DNA of 64,000 nucleotides from Nocardiopsis ganjiahuensis DSM 45031 (lineage in GTDB: Bacteria; Actinomycetota; Actinomycetes; Streptosporangiales; Streptosporangiaceae), in NCBI RefSeq assembly GCF_000341085.1, contig NZ_ANBA01000013.1, positions 124,001-188,000 of the forward strand. Reading direction: 5' to 3'. This document shows positions 8,378 to 17,074 of the stretch, piece by piece. The notes under the pieces were generated by a model, which saw nothing but the letters and a program-made list of their open reading frames with translations, ran no database searches and was not told the origin of the DNA. Numbering within the stretch: the stretch's first letter is position 1; every line of letters starts with the position of its first letter. A program made the position numbers and the translations under genes.

Positions 8378-9292
8378 TCAGCGGTCGCCCGCGGAGTGCT
8401 TCGGGGCGGCGGCGAAGTACTCCGTGAAGGCGTCGACGACGGCACGCGCCGCGGGTGAGATCCACCGGGAGCGGTGGTGGACCAGGCGGACGGGCACGTT
8501 CGGGACGGGCGGCCCGGCCACGGTGGCGAGTGCGCCCGCGGACAGCGCGTCCCGTGCGGCGGTGAGGGGGAGCGCGGCCAGCCCGAGGCCCGCCATGACG
8601 CAGGCGCGCGCAGCCTCGCTGCTGCCGAGCCGGGTCAGCCGCGGGCGGACACCGGACGGCCCCCGCAGCTCACGGGCGACACGGTCGCTGAACGAGCACC
8701 CCTCCTCGTGGAGGAAGAAGGGCTCACGGGCGAGCTCCTCCCAGCCGACGGGGGTCTCGGCGGTGACCAGCGGGTGGTCCGGGGCGCCGAGCAGAACGAG
8801 CGGTTCCTCGGAGAGCTTCTCGGTCACCATGTCGGGGAAACGGTCCTCGTCCTCCAGCAGGAGGGCGAGGTCGAGGCGGCCGCGCCGCAGCCCGTCCAGG
8901 GCCGCGTCGGTGCCCAGGGGGACGAGGTCCACCTCGATGCCGGGGCGGGTGCGGCTCAGTTCGGCGATGACCCGGGGGACGGGGCCGGAGCAGAGGGTGT
9001 CCCCGACCCCCACCGCCACGCGGCCGACGGGGTGGGTGCCGTCCCCGACCGCCGCGTGGAGCCGGGCCTCGGCCTCGAGCACCCCGGCGGCCTCCGCCGC
9101 GATCCGCCGGCCCGTCTCCGTGAGCCGGGCGCCGCGGGGCAGGCGGTCGAACAGCCGGCAGCCCAGTTCCTTCTCGAGGGCCTTGATCTGCGCCGTCACC
9201 GTGGACTGGGACAGGTGGAGGTCGGCGGCGGCGACGGTGAAGTTCCCCGTCCTCGCGACGGTGAGGAACGTACCGAGCAGTCGGGTGTCCAT
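8378..9292 (-). CDS. LysR-family transcriptional regulator
   Basis: The protein has 304 residues, a standard LysR length. The N-terminus MDTRLLGTFLTVARTGNFTVAAADLHLSQ..VTAQIKALE is the classic winged helix-turn-helix, and the rest is a two-lobed type 2 periplasmic-binding fold for a co-inducer. The gene is divergent from the PhzF-like gene with 93 bp between the starts, and the spacer holds an inverted repeat suited to LysR binding. By the usual LysR logic it activates its divergent neighbour in response to that enzyme's substrate or product and represses itself. The inducer is unknown. Confidence 0.9.
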   Translation of the reverse strand: MDTRLLGTFLTVARTGNFTVAAADLHLSQSTVTAQIKALEKELGCRLFDRLPRGARLTETGRRIAAEAAGVLEAEARLHAAVGDGTHPVGRVAVGVGDTLCSGPVPRVIAELSRTRPGIEVDLVPLGTDAALDGLRRGRLDLALLLEDEDRFPDMVTEKLSEEPLVLLGAPDHPLVTAETPVGWEELAREPFFLHEEGCSFSDRVARELRGPSGVRPRLTRLGSSEAARACVMAGLGLAALPLTAARDALSAGALATVAGPPVPNVPVRLVHHRSRWISPAARAVVDAFTEYFAAAPKHSAGDR

Positions 9293-9335
9293 GGGCCCAG
9301 CGTATCCGGAGCGATCGCTTCATCCGATGGCTGGC

Positions 9336-9360
9336 ATCGAAAACCATCGTTTTACTCGAT
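9336..9360. promoter_or_regulatory. Candidate LysR binding site
   Basis: In the divergent spacer, ATCGA (9336-9340) pairs with TCGAT (9356-9360), and the inner AAAAC-CATC-GTTTT is a second inverted repeat centred at about 9346. It ends 25 bp before the PhzF start. Assignment to this LysR is by position. Confidence 0.5.
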
Positions 9361-9385
9361 GGAGCGCCTCTGTGAGAGTGAGGGC

Positions 9386-10249
9386 ATGAACCAGAACACC
9401 ACCGTCACCCCAGGCCGGTACACCGCCTTCACCACGGACCCGGGCGGGGGCAACCCGGCCGGGGTCGTGCTCGACGCCGCGGGTCTGGGTACCGAGGACA
9501 TGGCGGCCCTCGCCGCGGACCTCGGCTACTCGGAAACGGCGTTCGTCACCGCCGGGGACGCCGACCGGCACCGCTTCACCGTGCGTTACTTCAGCCCGCT
9601 CTCCGAGGTGGACTTCTGCGGGCACGCGACGATCGCCACCGCCGTGGCCCTGGCCGAGGAGACGGGACCGGGCGAGATCACCCTGGACACCCGGGTGGGG
9701 GAGATCCCCGTGCTCACGGGCACCGACCCCGACGGAAACCTTCGTGCCACGCTCACCAGCGTCGCGACCCGGTCCCGCCCGGCCCGGGACGCCGAGCTCG
9801 ACGAGGCGCTCGCCGCCCTCGGATGGGGGAGGGACGACCTGGACCGGGAGCTGCCCCCGCACGTGGCCTTCGGAGGGGTGCACCACCTCGTCCTCGCCGC
9901 GGCCACCCGCGAACGGCTCGCCGACCTCTCCTACGACTTCGACGGGCTGGCGGCCGTGATGCGGCGCCACGGCTGGGCCACGCTCCAGCTGGTCGTCCGC
10001 GAGAACCCGGCCCTCTTCCACGCGAGGGACCCGTTCCCCGTGGGCGGAGTCGTCGAGGACCCGGCGACCGGGGCGGCCGCGGCGGCGCTCGGCGGTTACC
10101 TGCGCACCCTCGGCCTGGTTCCGGAGGGCGGCACGGTCACCGTCCGGCAGGGCGAGGACATGGGAAGCCCGAGCACGCTGACCGTGGACATCGACCTCGA
10201 CGACCCCCGCGTCCGTGTGAGCGGCCACGCGGTGCGCCTCCCGGGCTGA
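9386..10249 (+). CDS. PhzF-family isomerase/epimerase
   Basis: The protein has 287 residues from the ATG at 9386, preceded by GTGAGGG. The family signatures are present: GGNPAGVVLD near the N-terminus, Glu50 in YSETAFV at the position of the catalytic acid/base of PhzF, DFCGHATIATA, and DPATGAAAAALGGYL in the second half. PhzF proteins are dimeric diaminopimelate-epimerase-fold isomerases without cofactor. The best-known member isomerises dihydrohydroxyanthranilate in phenazine synthesis, but no other phenazine genes are present here, so a stand-alone role in amino-acid or aromatic metabolism is more likely. Its partner is the divergent LysR regulator. Confidence 0.88.
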   Translation: MNQNTTVTPGRYTAFTTDPGGGNPAGVVLDAAGLGTEDMAALAADLGYSETAFVTAGDADRHRFTVRYFSPLSEVDFCGHATIATAVALAEETGPGEITLDTRVGEIPVLTGTDPDGNLRATLTSVATRSRPARDAELDEALAALGWGRDDLDRELPPHVAFGGVHHLVLAAATRERLADLSYDFDGLAAVMRRHGWATLQLVVRENPALFHARDPFPVGGVVEDPATGAAAAALGGYLRTLGLVPEGGTVTVRQGEDMGSPSTLTVDIDLDDPRVRVSGHAVRLPG

Positions 10250-10274
10250 ACCCGCCCGGGGCGGACCGCCCGGC

Positions 10275-11324
10275 TCAGGGGCGCCCGGGCTCGCGGAGCG
10301 GCCTGGGGAGCCGGAGTCCGTTGTCGGCCATGACGTCGCGCAGCCGGTCCGGGTAGTCGGTGATCAGCCCGTCGACGCCGGCGTCGACGAGGGACTGCAT
10401 GGTCGCGGAATCGTTGACCGTCCACGGGACGACGTCGATCCCCAGGTCATGGGCCTGCTCCACCATGTCCGCGGTCACATAGGGCTCGTAGCCGGGGTCG
10501 TCGACGGTCCCGTCCTGCGGGAAGCCGTGCACGGGGGAGAAGGCGTCGGCGTCGAACGACCGGACGGCGGGCAGGGGATCGCCGCCGAAGTCGTCGATGT
10601 CGATGCCGCCCAGCCACGGCGAGGCCCCGGGCCGGCCCACCTCCAGGAAGTCGTGGTTGGTGAGGGCGACGATCGGCAGGAACGGTTCGCGTTCCCGCAC
10701 CAGCATCAGCGCGCCCCAGTCGAAACTCTGGACGGTGACCTGCCGCAGCATGCGCGCGTCGCGGACCTCGCGCACGACGGCGTCGACGAACTCCTCGCGC
10801 GGGGCGGTCTCCTCGGGGGCGCCCGCCTCGACCTTGGTCTCGATGTTGAGGTCGACGCCGTAGGCCCGGTACCGGTGGACCAGGTCGAACACCTCGCTGA
10901 GCAGGGCCATCCGCTCACCGGGCACGACCTGCTGGCCCGGGTGGGCCGGATGCTGCAGGGAGCCGCAGTCCAGGGTGCGCACCTGGTCCAGGGTGAGGTC
11001 CTTGATGTAGGAGCCCACGTAGGGGTACTGCGGATCGTCGGGGAAGGCGGGCCCGGTGTCCTGGCAGTTGTGATCGCTGATCCGCCGGTCGTGGGTGACG
11101 ACGGCCTCGCCGTCCGCGGTGATCTGGACGTCGAGTTCCAGAGTGCTGACGCCGAGCCGGAGCGCGTTCTCGAACGCCGGGAGCGTGCTCTCGACGACGA
11201 GCCCCACGCCTCCGCGGTGCGCTTGGAGGTCGAAGTCGTGGCGGGTCTGTGCGTGCGCGGGGGCGCCGAGCCCGACGAGGGGGACGACGAGGGCCCCGGT
11301 GAGGGCGAGCATAGGCCTGAACAT
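10275..11324 (-). CDS. Secreted glycerophosphodiester phosphodiesterase
   Basis: The protein has 349 residues from the ATG at 11324, chosen because it gives a clean signal peptide (MFRPMLALTGALVVPLVGLG then APAHAQ, cleavage near residue 25). The catalytic domain starts with DLQAHRGG (His36, Arg37) and continues with STLELDVQITADGEAVVTHD, giving the Glu-x-Asp metal ligands and second histidine of the GDPD TIM barrel. It ends with PWTVNDSATMQSLVDAGVDG, the usual closing strand. It hydrolyses glycerophosphodiesters to glycerol-3-phosphate and an alcohol, here outside the cell, probably for phosphate or glycerol scavenging. It is convergent with the PhzF gene, with only 25 bp between them. Confidence 0.9.
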   Translation of the reverse strand: MFRPMLALTGALVVPLVGLGAPAHAQTRHDFDLQAHRGGVGLVVESTLPAFENALRLGVSTLELDVQITADGEAVVTHDRRISDHNCQDTGPAFPDDPQYPYVGSYIKDLTLDQVRTLDCGSLQHPAHPGQQVVPGERMALLSEVFDLVHRYRAYGVDLNIETKVEAGAPEETAPREEFVDAVVREVRDARMLRQVTVQSFDWGALMLVREREPFLPIVALTNHDFLEVGRPGASPWLGGIDIDDFGGDPLPAVRSFDADAFSPVHGFPQDGTVDDPGYEPYVTADMVEQAHDLGIDVVPWTVNDSATMQSLVDAGVDGLITDYPDRLRDVMADNGLRLPRPLREPGRP

Positions 11325-12141
11325 GCGCACCAGCGTGCGCGGTGTCCGTGGCCGGACGGCGGGCAGCGGGTGACGGGTTCCCGAAGAGGACCGTACAAGG
11401 GGGTTCCGTAGCCAGGCGGCCGGGGTCGTGCCCGTGGTGCCGGTGAAGGCGCGGATAGGCCTCGAGGGCCCTCCCGCGTTCTCGGCAGGGCTCGCACCAT
11501 CCCCCTCGCAGGCTCCGGACCCACCGGTTCCGAGCGAAGCCCGCAACGGCCGCGAGGAACGCTGGGACAAACAGTGGGGGAACGCGGCCTTCGGATACGG
11601 AAAAGCATGACTGGGTGCGATTCCGATGCGCTTGTTGGACGTTAATGGCATATGCGCGACGGGCGGCGTCGGATTCAGCGCACGGCAAATTCCGATGGCA
11701 CCTCGTGAGGTTTTTCTCGGCCTCGGGCGGGGATTGTCGATGGCGTCGACCCGAGCGCTGTCCCTTCGTTTCGCGGAGTCGGTGGCGCACTGACCGGTAT
11801 GCCCGAATCCCGGTGGCAGCAGGAATCATCGCCGGATACCGAAATCTGGCTGGCCAGGTCGCCCGATGGAAGTGTCGGACGAGAGGGTGCCGACCACAGT
11901 GTGGTAAACCGAATCCTGAGCATAAAGCCGACGTTAGCTCGGCCGTCATTTTCCGTGATTCACCACATCTTCGGCGATCTCCTCGGACACCCCGCTGGTC
12001 AGCCGGCCAAAAGTGCATATGCCACCCACATAGAAAGCATCTGATGACCCTGACCTGTCATAGCTCGGCGGCAGTTCGAGAAAACACCTTCACCCTCGAC
12101 CCCCACCGGGTCCGCGGCACCTCCGGCACCGGGGCGGCCTC
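11325..12141. other. Long intergenic leader before the type II PKS genes, lower GC
   Basis: These 817 bp hold no convincing gene longer than about 35 codons. The stretch from about 11600 to 12060 is visibly poorer in G+C than the surrounding genes. Long frames on either strand here have Arg/Cys/His-rich translations without any domain, as expected of noncoding GC-rich DNA. It probably carries the promoter and regulatory sites of the PKS operon and the minus-strand GDPD promoter. Lower GC could also mark an old insertion or the remnant of a lost regulator gene. Confidence 0.5.
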
Positions 12142-12145
12142 ATGA
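12044..12145 (+). CDS. Possible 33-residue peptide coupled to the ketosynthase gene
   Basis: An ATG at 12044 opens 33 codons ([14 protein letters not shown]...) ending in a TGA that overlaps the ketosynthase ATG as ATGA. The ketosynthase has no clear ribosome binding site of its own, so translational coupling through this short frame would explain its start. The only upstream purine stretch is a weak AGAAAGC. No homology or signal is recognised; it may be a leader peptide or chance. Confidence 0.25.
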   Translation: MTLTCHSSAAVRENTFTLDPHRVRGTSGTGAAS

Positions 12146-13398
12146 GGCGCGAGGCCGTGGTGACCGGTATCGGCGTGGTCGCCCCCGGAGCGGTCGGCGC
12201 CGCCGCCTTCTGGGAGATGCTCACGGCGGGGCGCACCGCGACCCGTGCCATCACCCTGTTCGACGCTTCCGGGTTCCGTTCCCGGATCGCCGCCGAGGTC
12301 GACTTCCTCCCCGCCGCGCACGGTCTGGACGAGGAACAGGTCGCGCGCATGGACCGGTACGTCCAGTTCGCGGCCGTCGCCACCAGGGAGGCCCTGGCCG
12401 ACAGCGCCCTGCCCCTGGCCGACGTGTCGCCCTGGCGCGTCGGAGTGAGCATGGGAACGGCGGTGGGCGGTACCACCCGCCTGGAGAAGGAGTACGTGGC
12501 GGTGAGCCGGGGCGGCGCCGACTGGGTGGTGGACCACTCCGCGGTCTCGCCCCATCTGCACCGCGCCCTGACACCGAGCGTCCTCTCCGGCGAGGTCGCC
12601 GAGCTCGTCGGTGCGCGCGGCCAGGTGCGGACCGTCTCCACGGGGTGCACGTCCGGTTTGGACGCGGTGGGCTACGCCGCGCAGGCCATCGAGGACGGCC
12701 TCGCCGACGTCGTCGTCGCCGGAGCCTCCGAATCCCCGATCTCACCCATCGCCATGGCCTGCTTCGACGCCATCAAGGCCACCTCGGACAGCAACGACGA
12801 CCCGGAGCACGCGTCCCGGCCGTTCGACCGCGACCGCAACGGGTTCGTCATGGGCGAGGGCGCGGCCGTCCTCGTCCTGGAGGAGGCGTCGGCCGCACGG
12901 CGCCGGGGCGCCAGGATCCGCTGCCGGGTGGCGGGCTTCGCCAACCACGGCAACGCCTTCCACATGACCGGCCTGCGACGCGAGGGAACGGAGATGGCCC
13001 GGGCCGTCACCAGCGCTCTGGACCAGGCACGGCGGCCGGCCACCGACGTGGACTACGTCAACGCCCACGGTTCCGGCACCGTGCAGAACGACCGGCACGA
13101 GACGGACGCCGTCAAGCGCTCCCTGGGAGAACACGCGTGGCGAGTGCCCATGACGTCGATCAAGTCGATGGTGGGGCACTCCCTGGGGGCGATCGGCTCG
13201 ATCGAACTGGCCGCCTGCGTGCTGGCCATGGACACCGGCGTCGTCCCGCCGACGGCCAACCTGAGCACACCCGACCCCGAGTGCGATCTGGACTACGTCC
13301 CGGTGACCGCGCGTGAGCAGAGGACGGACGTCGTGCTCTCGGTGGGCAGCGGCTTCGGGGGATTCCAGTCGGCGGTCGTCCTGGACCGGGGAGAGTGA
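12142..13398 (+). CDS. Type II polyketide ketosynthase alpha (KS)
   Basis: The protein has 418 residues. The active-site cysteine is Cys169 in [12 protein letters not shown], and the decarboxylation/condensation histidines are His309 ([12 protein letters not shown]) and His346 ([10 protein letters not shown]), the same numbering as actinorhodin [15 protein letters not shown] matches the signature loop of aromatic PKS ketosynthases. With the next gene it forms the KS-CLF heterodimer that builds a poly-beta-ketone chain from malonyl units on the acyl carrier protein. It is first in a tight operon KS-CLF-ACP-aromatase. The layout without ketoreductase is like spore-pigment (whiE-type) clusters, so a pigment or a small aromatic polyketide is the likely product (inference). 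Confidence 0.93.
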   Translation: MRREAVVTGIGVVAPGAVGAAAFWEMLTAGRTATRAITLFDASGFRSRIAAEVDFLPAAHGLDEEQVARMDRYVQFAAVATREALADSALPLADVSPWRVGVSMGTAVGGTTRLEKEYVAVSRGGADWVVDHSAVSPHLHRALTPSVLSGEVAELVGARGQVRTVSTGCTSGLDAVGYAAQAIEDGLADVVVAGASESPISPIAMACFDAIKATSDSNDDPEHASRPFDRDRNGFVMGEGAAVLVLEEASAARRRGARIRCRVAGFANHGNAFHMTGLRREGTEMARAVTSALDQARRPATDVDYVNAHGSGTVQNDRHETDAVKRSLGEHAWRVPMTSIKSMVGHSLGAIGSIELAACVLAMDTGVVPPTANLSTPDPECDLDYVPVTAREQRTDVVLSVGSGFGGFQSAVVLDRGE

Positions 13399-13407
13399 GG
13401 AACGGTC

Positions 13408-14619
13408 ATGACCATGGTGATCACAGGACTCGGCACGGTCTCACCCGCTGGGGTGGGCACTGACAGCTACTGGAAAGCGCTCGTGGAGGGGCGGACGCTC
13501 ATCGCGCCGATCCCCGACTTCGACACCGACGGCTTCCACGTGCGCCTCGGCGGGAAGGTTCCCGCATTCGACCCGCACGAGCACATCGAGGGCCGCTTCA
13601 TCGTCCAGACCGACGCGTTCAGCTGGTTCGCGATGGTCGCCGCCGACGAGGCGCTGCGGGACTCCGGGATCTCCGCCGAGGGGGACCCCTACGCGACGGG
13701 CGTGCTGATGTGCAGCTGCGCGGGCGGCGTCGAGTTCGGGCAGCGCGAGATCGCGGCGCTGTGGAGCGAGGGGCCGGAGCGCGTCAGCCCGTACCAGTCC
13801 ATCGCCTGGTTCTACGCGGCCAGCACCGGTCAGGTGTCCATCCGCAACGGCCTCAAGGGCATGTGCGGTGTGCTGGTCACCGACGAGCCGGGCATGCTCG
13901 ACGCCCTGGGCCAGAGCGAGCGGGCGCTGCGGCGCGGGACCTCCTCGATGCTGGTCGGCGGAAGTGAGGCCCCGCTCGGTTCGCCGTTCTCCCTGGCGTG
14001 CCAGGTGGGGGCCGGCCTCCTCAGCGGGAGCGACGAACCGTCCTCGGCCTACGTTCCCTTCACCGAGGGGGCGAGCGGCTACGTCCCGGCCGAAGGCGCG
14101 GCCGTCGCGCTGGTGGAGGACGCGGCCGGCGCCCGTGCGCGCGGGGCCCGGCCACGGGCCGTCGTCGCCGGTCACGCGAGCACCTTCGGCGGGGTCGGGG
14201 AGTTCGACCCGGGCGGTGCGGGCCTCCTGCACGCCGCCCGGCAGGCGATGGACCGTGCCGGGGTCGGACCGGACGGCGTGGACGTCGTCTTCGCCGACGC
14301 CGTGGGAACGCCGAAGGCCGACGCCGACGAGAGCGCGGTCCTGCGGCAGCTCTTCCCGGAGGGGGTGGCCGTCACGGCACCCAAGACGGGTTTCGGCCGG
14401 GCCTATGCCGGCGCGGGCGCGCTGGACGTGGCGGCGGCGGTCCTGAGCCTGGAACACCAGGTCATCCCGCCCACTCCCCACGTGTTCGACGCGCCCTGCG
14501 GCCTCGACCTGGTCGTCCGCGTGCCGCGTGCCGCGCCGCTGCGCACCGCTCTGGTGCTCTCACGCGGCTCGGGCGGCGGGAACTCCGCGGTCGTCCTCAA
14601 GCACCCAGACCACGCCTGA
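13408..14619 (+). CDS. Type II PKS chain-length factor (KS beta, CLF)
   Basis: The protein has 403 residues, starting 10 bp after the ketosynthase with a GAGAGTGAGGA stretch as ribosome binding site. It is a ketosynthase paralogue that has lost the active-site cysteine: the aligned segment reads GVLVTDEPGMLDALG. In most CLFs this position is glutamine (Q161 in actinorhodin CLF), which drives malonyl decarboxylation; here it is Glu160. CLF pairs with KS to set the number of extension cycles and stabilise the tunnel. The KS-like fold is otherwise intact (YVPAEGAAVALVEDAAGARARGA). Glu instead of Gln may affect chain initiation. Confidence 0.9.
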   Translation: MTMVITGLGTVSPAGVGTDSYWKALVEGRTLIAPIPDFDTDGFHVRLGGKVPAFDPHEHIEGRFIVQTDAFSWFAMVAADEALRDSGISAEGDPYATGVLMCSCAGGVEFGQREIAALWSEGPERVSPYQSIAWFYAASTGQVSIRNGLKGMCGVLVTDEPGMLDALGQSERALRRGTSSMLVGGSEAPLGSPFSLACQVGAGLLSGSDEPSSAYVPFTEGASGYVPAEGAAVALVEDAAGARARGARPRAVVAGHASTFGGVGEFDPGGAGLLHAARQAMDRAGVGPDGVDVVFADAVGTPKADADESAVLRQLFPEGVAVTAPKTGFGRAYAGAGALDVAAAVLSLEHQVIPPTPHVFDAPCGLDLVVRVPRAAPLRTALVLSRGSGGGNSAVVLKHPDHA

Positions 14620-14641
14620 CACACGAGAACAGAGGAGATAC

Positions 14642-14902
14642 ATGACCCAGGACCGCGTGACGATCGAAGAAATGGTGGAGCTCATCTCCACCTGTGCCGG
14701 AATCAGGACCGATGTCCCGACCGCCTCCACCAGCAGCTTCGAGGACCTGGGAGTCGACTCCCTGGGCGTCCTCGGCATCGTGGCCGCGATCGAGAGCCGC
14801 ATCGGCCGCAGGCTCGGCGCGGACGCCGAACTCCTGCCCTCGCCCACCTCGCTGGTCGCCTTCGTGAACGAGGACGCACCGGCCTCCGCGGACAGGGTGT
14901 GA
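14642..14902 (+). CDS. Acyl carrier protein of the type II PKS
   Basis: The protein has 86 residues from the ATG at 14642, with AGAGGAGA 6 bases upstream. The phosphopantetheine attachment serine is Ser40 in LGVDSLGVLGI. It carries the growing polyketide as a thioester between the KS-CLF pair and the aromatase. It is acidic and helical as expected. The stop codon overlaps the next start (TGATG), so ACP and aromatase are translationally coupled. No phosphopantetheinyl transferase or malonyl transferase is in the window; these are presumably shared with fatty-acid synthesis. Confidence 0.93.
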   Translation: MTQDRVTIEEMVELISTCAGIRTDVPTASTSSFEDLGVDSLGVLGIVAAIESRIGRRLGADAELLPSPTSLVAFVNEDAPASADRV

Positions 14903-15381
14903 TGACCGTGCCAGGACGTACCGAGAGCAGCATCGTCATCGACGCTCCCTACGACCTCGTCTGGGAGATGACCAACGACGTGGCCTCGTGGCCCGAGCTC
15001 TTCACCGAGCACGAGTCGGTGGAGATCCTCCACGAGGAGGGGGACACCGTCCGCTTCCGGCTCACCAAGCGGCCCGACGAGCACGGGCGCGTGTGGAGCT
15101 GGGTGTCCGAGCGCACCTCGGACCGCGCCGCGGGCGAGGTGCGCGCCCACCGGGTGGAGACCGGCGCGTTCCAGTACATGAACATCCACTGGACCTACGA
15201 GGAGGTGCCGGAGGGGGTCCGCATGACCTGGCGGCACGACTTCGCGTTGAAGCCCGAGGCCCCCGTCGACGACGAACAGATGTCCGCCAACCTCAGGCGG
15301 AACATCCCGGTCGAGATGGGACTCATCAAGGACAAGGTCGAGGCGGTCGCGCGGGACCGCGCGGAGGAGGCCGTGACCTGA
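14902..15381 (+). CDS. Polyketide aromatase/cyclase, SRPBCC (START-like) fold
   Basis: The protein has 159 residues from the ATG at 14902; a GTG one codon earlier is an alternative. The sequence TESSIVIDAPYDLVWEMTNDVASWPELFTEHES and the later WTYEEVPEGVRMTWRHDF match single-domain aromatase/cyclases of the TcmN N-terminal and WhiE-ORFVI type. These fold the poly-beta-ketone and catalyse the first ring closure and aromatisation. As the last gene of the operon it would define the regiochemistry of the unreduced product. No second cyclase, ketoreductase, oxygenase or methyltransferase follows, so either the product is simple or tailoring genes lie elsewhere. A bidirectional terminator follows. 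Confidence 0.88.
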   Translation: MTVPGRTESSIVIDAPYDLVWEMTNDVASWPELFTEHESVEILHEEGDTVRFRLTKRPDEHGRVWSWVSERTSDRAAGEVRAHRVETGAFQYMNIHWTYEEVPEGVRMTWRHDFALKPEAPVDDEQMSANLRRNIPVEMGLIKDKVEAVARDRAEEAVT

Positions 15382-15453
15382 GTCCGGCGGTCACTCCGGC
15401 CCGGGGGTCTCCGGTAGCGGCGCGCTCCGCACCACCGGTGGGCCCCGGGTAGG

Positions 15454-15502
15454 GGAAGGGCCCTTGGCCCGCGAAGGAGGTTCGCGGTCCAAGGGCCCTT
15501 TC
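15454..15502. terminator. Bidirectional hairpin between the PKS operon and the aldo/keto reductase
   Basis: GGAAGGGCCCTTGG-c-CCGCGAA pairs with TTCGCGG-t-CCAAGGGCCCTTTCC across a 5-base loop, giving a stem of over 20 bp with few mismatches. It sits between two convergent genes and should stop transcription from both sides. Purine and pyrimidine flanks give a short T run on the plus strand. Confidence 0.8.
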
Positions 15503-15534
15503 CTGCGCGGAGCGGGAGACGGGCGTCCCGGCCC

Positions 15535-15582
15535 TCCCGCCGGGACCGGGACTCAGATCTCCCGCCGGGACCGGGACTCAGA
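15535..15582. repeat. Tandem 23 bp direct repeat at the 3' end of the aldo/keto reductase gene
   Basis: TCCCGCCGGGACCGGGACTC followed by AGA occurs at 15535-15557 and again at 15560-15582. The second copy contains the stop codon of the reductase, so this looks like a short tandem duplication of the gene's end. Confidence 0.8.
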
Positions 15583-16459
15583 CGGCCAGGAACTTGGCGA
15601 TGCGCTCGACCTCGTCCTCGGAGAGGCTCACCGAGGCGGCGGCCATGTTCTCCTCCAGGTGCGCCACCCGCGACGTGCCCGGGATCGGCAGCATCACCGG
15701 CGAGCGGTGCAGCAGCCAGGCCAGCGCCAGCTGAGCCGGGGTCACTCCGTGTTCGGCGGCCAGCGGGGCCAGCGGCGAGTCCGGTCGCGCCAGCTCACCG
15801 CGCGCGATCGGGGCCCAGGGCAGGAACGCGATCCCCTCGCTCTCGCACCGCTCCAGCACGTCGTCGGCCCTGCGGAGGGAGGGGTTGTACTCGTTCTGCA
15901 CCGACGCCACCGGGGTGATCGCGCGGGCGCTCCTGAGCTGTTCCCGCGTCACACCGGTCAACCCGATGTGGTGGATCTTGCCCTGCTCGCGCAGTTCCAC
16001 GAGGGCGCCCAACTGCTCGGACAGCGGCACCTCCGGGTCGATCCAGTGCAACTGGAGCAGGTCGATGCGCTCCAGGCCCAGGTTGCGCAGGCTCGACTCC
16101 ACCTGCTGCTTGAGGTGACGGGGCGTGCCCCGGGCCTCCCACTGGCCCGGGCCGGGGTGCAGCATCCCCACCTTGGTGGTCACGAGCAGGTTCTCGGGGT
16201 AGGGGTGCAGGGCCTCCCGGATCAGCAGCTCGTTGATCTCGGGACCGTAGGAGTCGGCGGTGTCGATGAGGGTGACACCCAGCTCGACCGCGCGCCGCAG
16301 CACGGCCATCGCCTCGTCGCGGTCACGGGGTTCTCCCCACGCGCCCTCGCCGACCAGTTGCATCGCACCGAAACCCAGGCGGTGCACCGGCAGGTCCCCG
16401 CCGATGGCGAAGGTTCCCGACAGTCGGGCGATGTCCGGTGTGGTGTGTACGTCGGTCAA
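15578..16459 (-). CDS. Aldo/keto reductase
   Basis: The protein has 293 residues if translation begins at the TTG at 16459, which has AAGGAA 9-10 bases upstream and matches the usual N-terminus (IARLSGTFAIGGDLPVHRLGFGAMQL). The frame is open upstream but reads as low-complexity Pro/Ala sequence. The (beta/alpha)8 barrel shows the catalytic Asp and Tyr in LIDTADSYG, the Lys in VTTKVGM and the His in LLQLHWID. The tail ends with LPIPGTSRVAHLEENM, which binds NADPH. It reduces aldehydes or ketones; general detoxification is likely. No clear partner gene is adjacent. The TTG start is likely but not certain. Confidence 0.85.
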   Translation of the reverse strand: MTDVHTTPDIARLSGTFAIGGDLPVHRLGFGAMQLVGEGAWGEPRDRDEAMAVLRRAVELGVTLIDTADSYGPEINELLIREALHPYPENLLVTTKVGMLHPGPGQWEARGTPRHLKQQVESSLRNLGLERIDLLQLHWIDPEVPLSEQLGALVELREQGKIHHIGLTGVTREQLRSARAITPVASVQNEYNPSLRRADDVLERCESEGIAFLPWAPIARGELARPDSPLAPLAAEHGVTPAQLALAWLLHRSPVMLPIPGTSRVAHLEENMAAASVSLSEDEVERIAKFLAV

Positions 16460-16853
16460 GAGAGGTTCCTTCCGAGCAGCGAGGGGCCGCGGGTCCGACA
16501 CGGAGACGGGAGCAGAACACGACGTGCGAGGCGGAGCCCACGGCGGTGTTGCGGGAAGAATCCCAGTACAGAGGGGTGGTGGCAAGGAACCGGGAAGCGC
16601 GTCGGGGATGTGGTTCGGGTTCTGGGCCGACCCTGCGGGGAGAAGGTCCGACAACGGTGTTTTTGCCCGGTGGCCGGCGCCGCCACGTCGTCCCGGACAA
16701 GGGGGGGCGGGGCTGTGACGCGGACGGGAAGGCCGAACCCGACCGGGGGCTGGGCGCGCGGAGGCGCTACGACCCCGTGAAACACGAAGTGCGGGCCGAG
16801 ATTCGTCTCGACCCGCACCAGAAATCCAAGGACCCCCGCGAGGGGATGCTGTG
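16460..16853. other. Intergenic region between the aldo/keto reductase and tRNA-Leu
   Basis: No gene-like frame was seen in these 394 bp. The stretch holds the reductase ribosome binding site (AAGGAA near 16468) and, presumably, its promoter. The part next to the tRNA 3' end may contain the tRNA transcript's terminator, but I could not define a clean hairpin. Confidence 0.4.
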
Positions 16854-16938
16854 TGTCCGAGGGGGGACTTGAACCCCCACAGCCTTAACGGCCACTAGCA
16901 CCTCAAGCTAGCGCGTCTACCTATTCCGCCACCCGGAC
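16854..16938 (-). tRNA. tRNA-Leu (anticodon GAG)
   Basis: Read on the minus strand, the 85-base gene starts GTCCGGG and ends CTCGGAC plus discriminator A; the seven acceptor pairs form, with one G-T wobble. The anticodon stem-loop is CTAGC-TTGAGGT-GCTAG, giving anticodon GAG for CUC/CUU codons. A long variable arm (TGGCCGTTAAGGCTG) marks it as class II, and the T arm GGGGGTTCAAGTCCCCC is standard. The 3' CCA is not encoded. Confidence 0.95.
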
Positions 16939-17074
16939 CGGGTTGTTCGGCTTCTGTCGCTCCGAACAGGTTTAACCATAGCAAAGGTCTGAGGGCGTCC
17001 GAACCAGTTTTCCGCCGGGGGGTGATCGTGACAGGGTCTAGGGCAAAAGGTGCGGCCGGAGACGGGAGAGCCAG

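Noticed and set aside
9386..10249. Phenazine biosynthesis cluster
   Set aside because: Only a PhzF homologue and a LysR regulator are present; no phzA-E or phzG-like genes are nearby.
11615..12145. 176-codon frame in the leader of the PKS operon
   Set aside because: The translation is rich in Arg, Cys and His with no fold-like pattern and the first ATG lacks a ribosome binding site; only its last 33 codons are kept as a possible coupled peptide.
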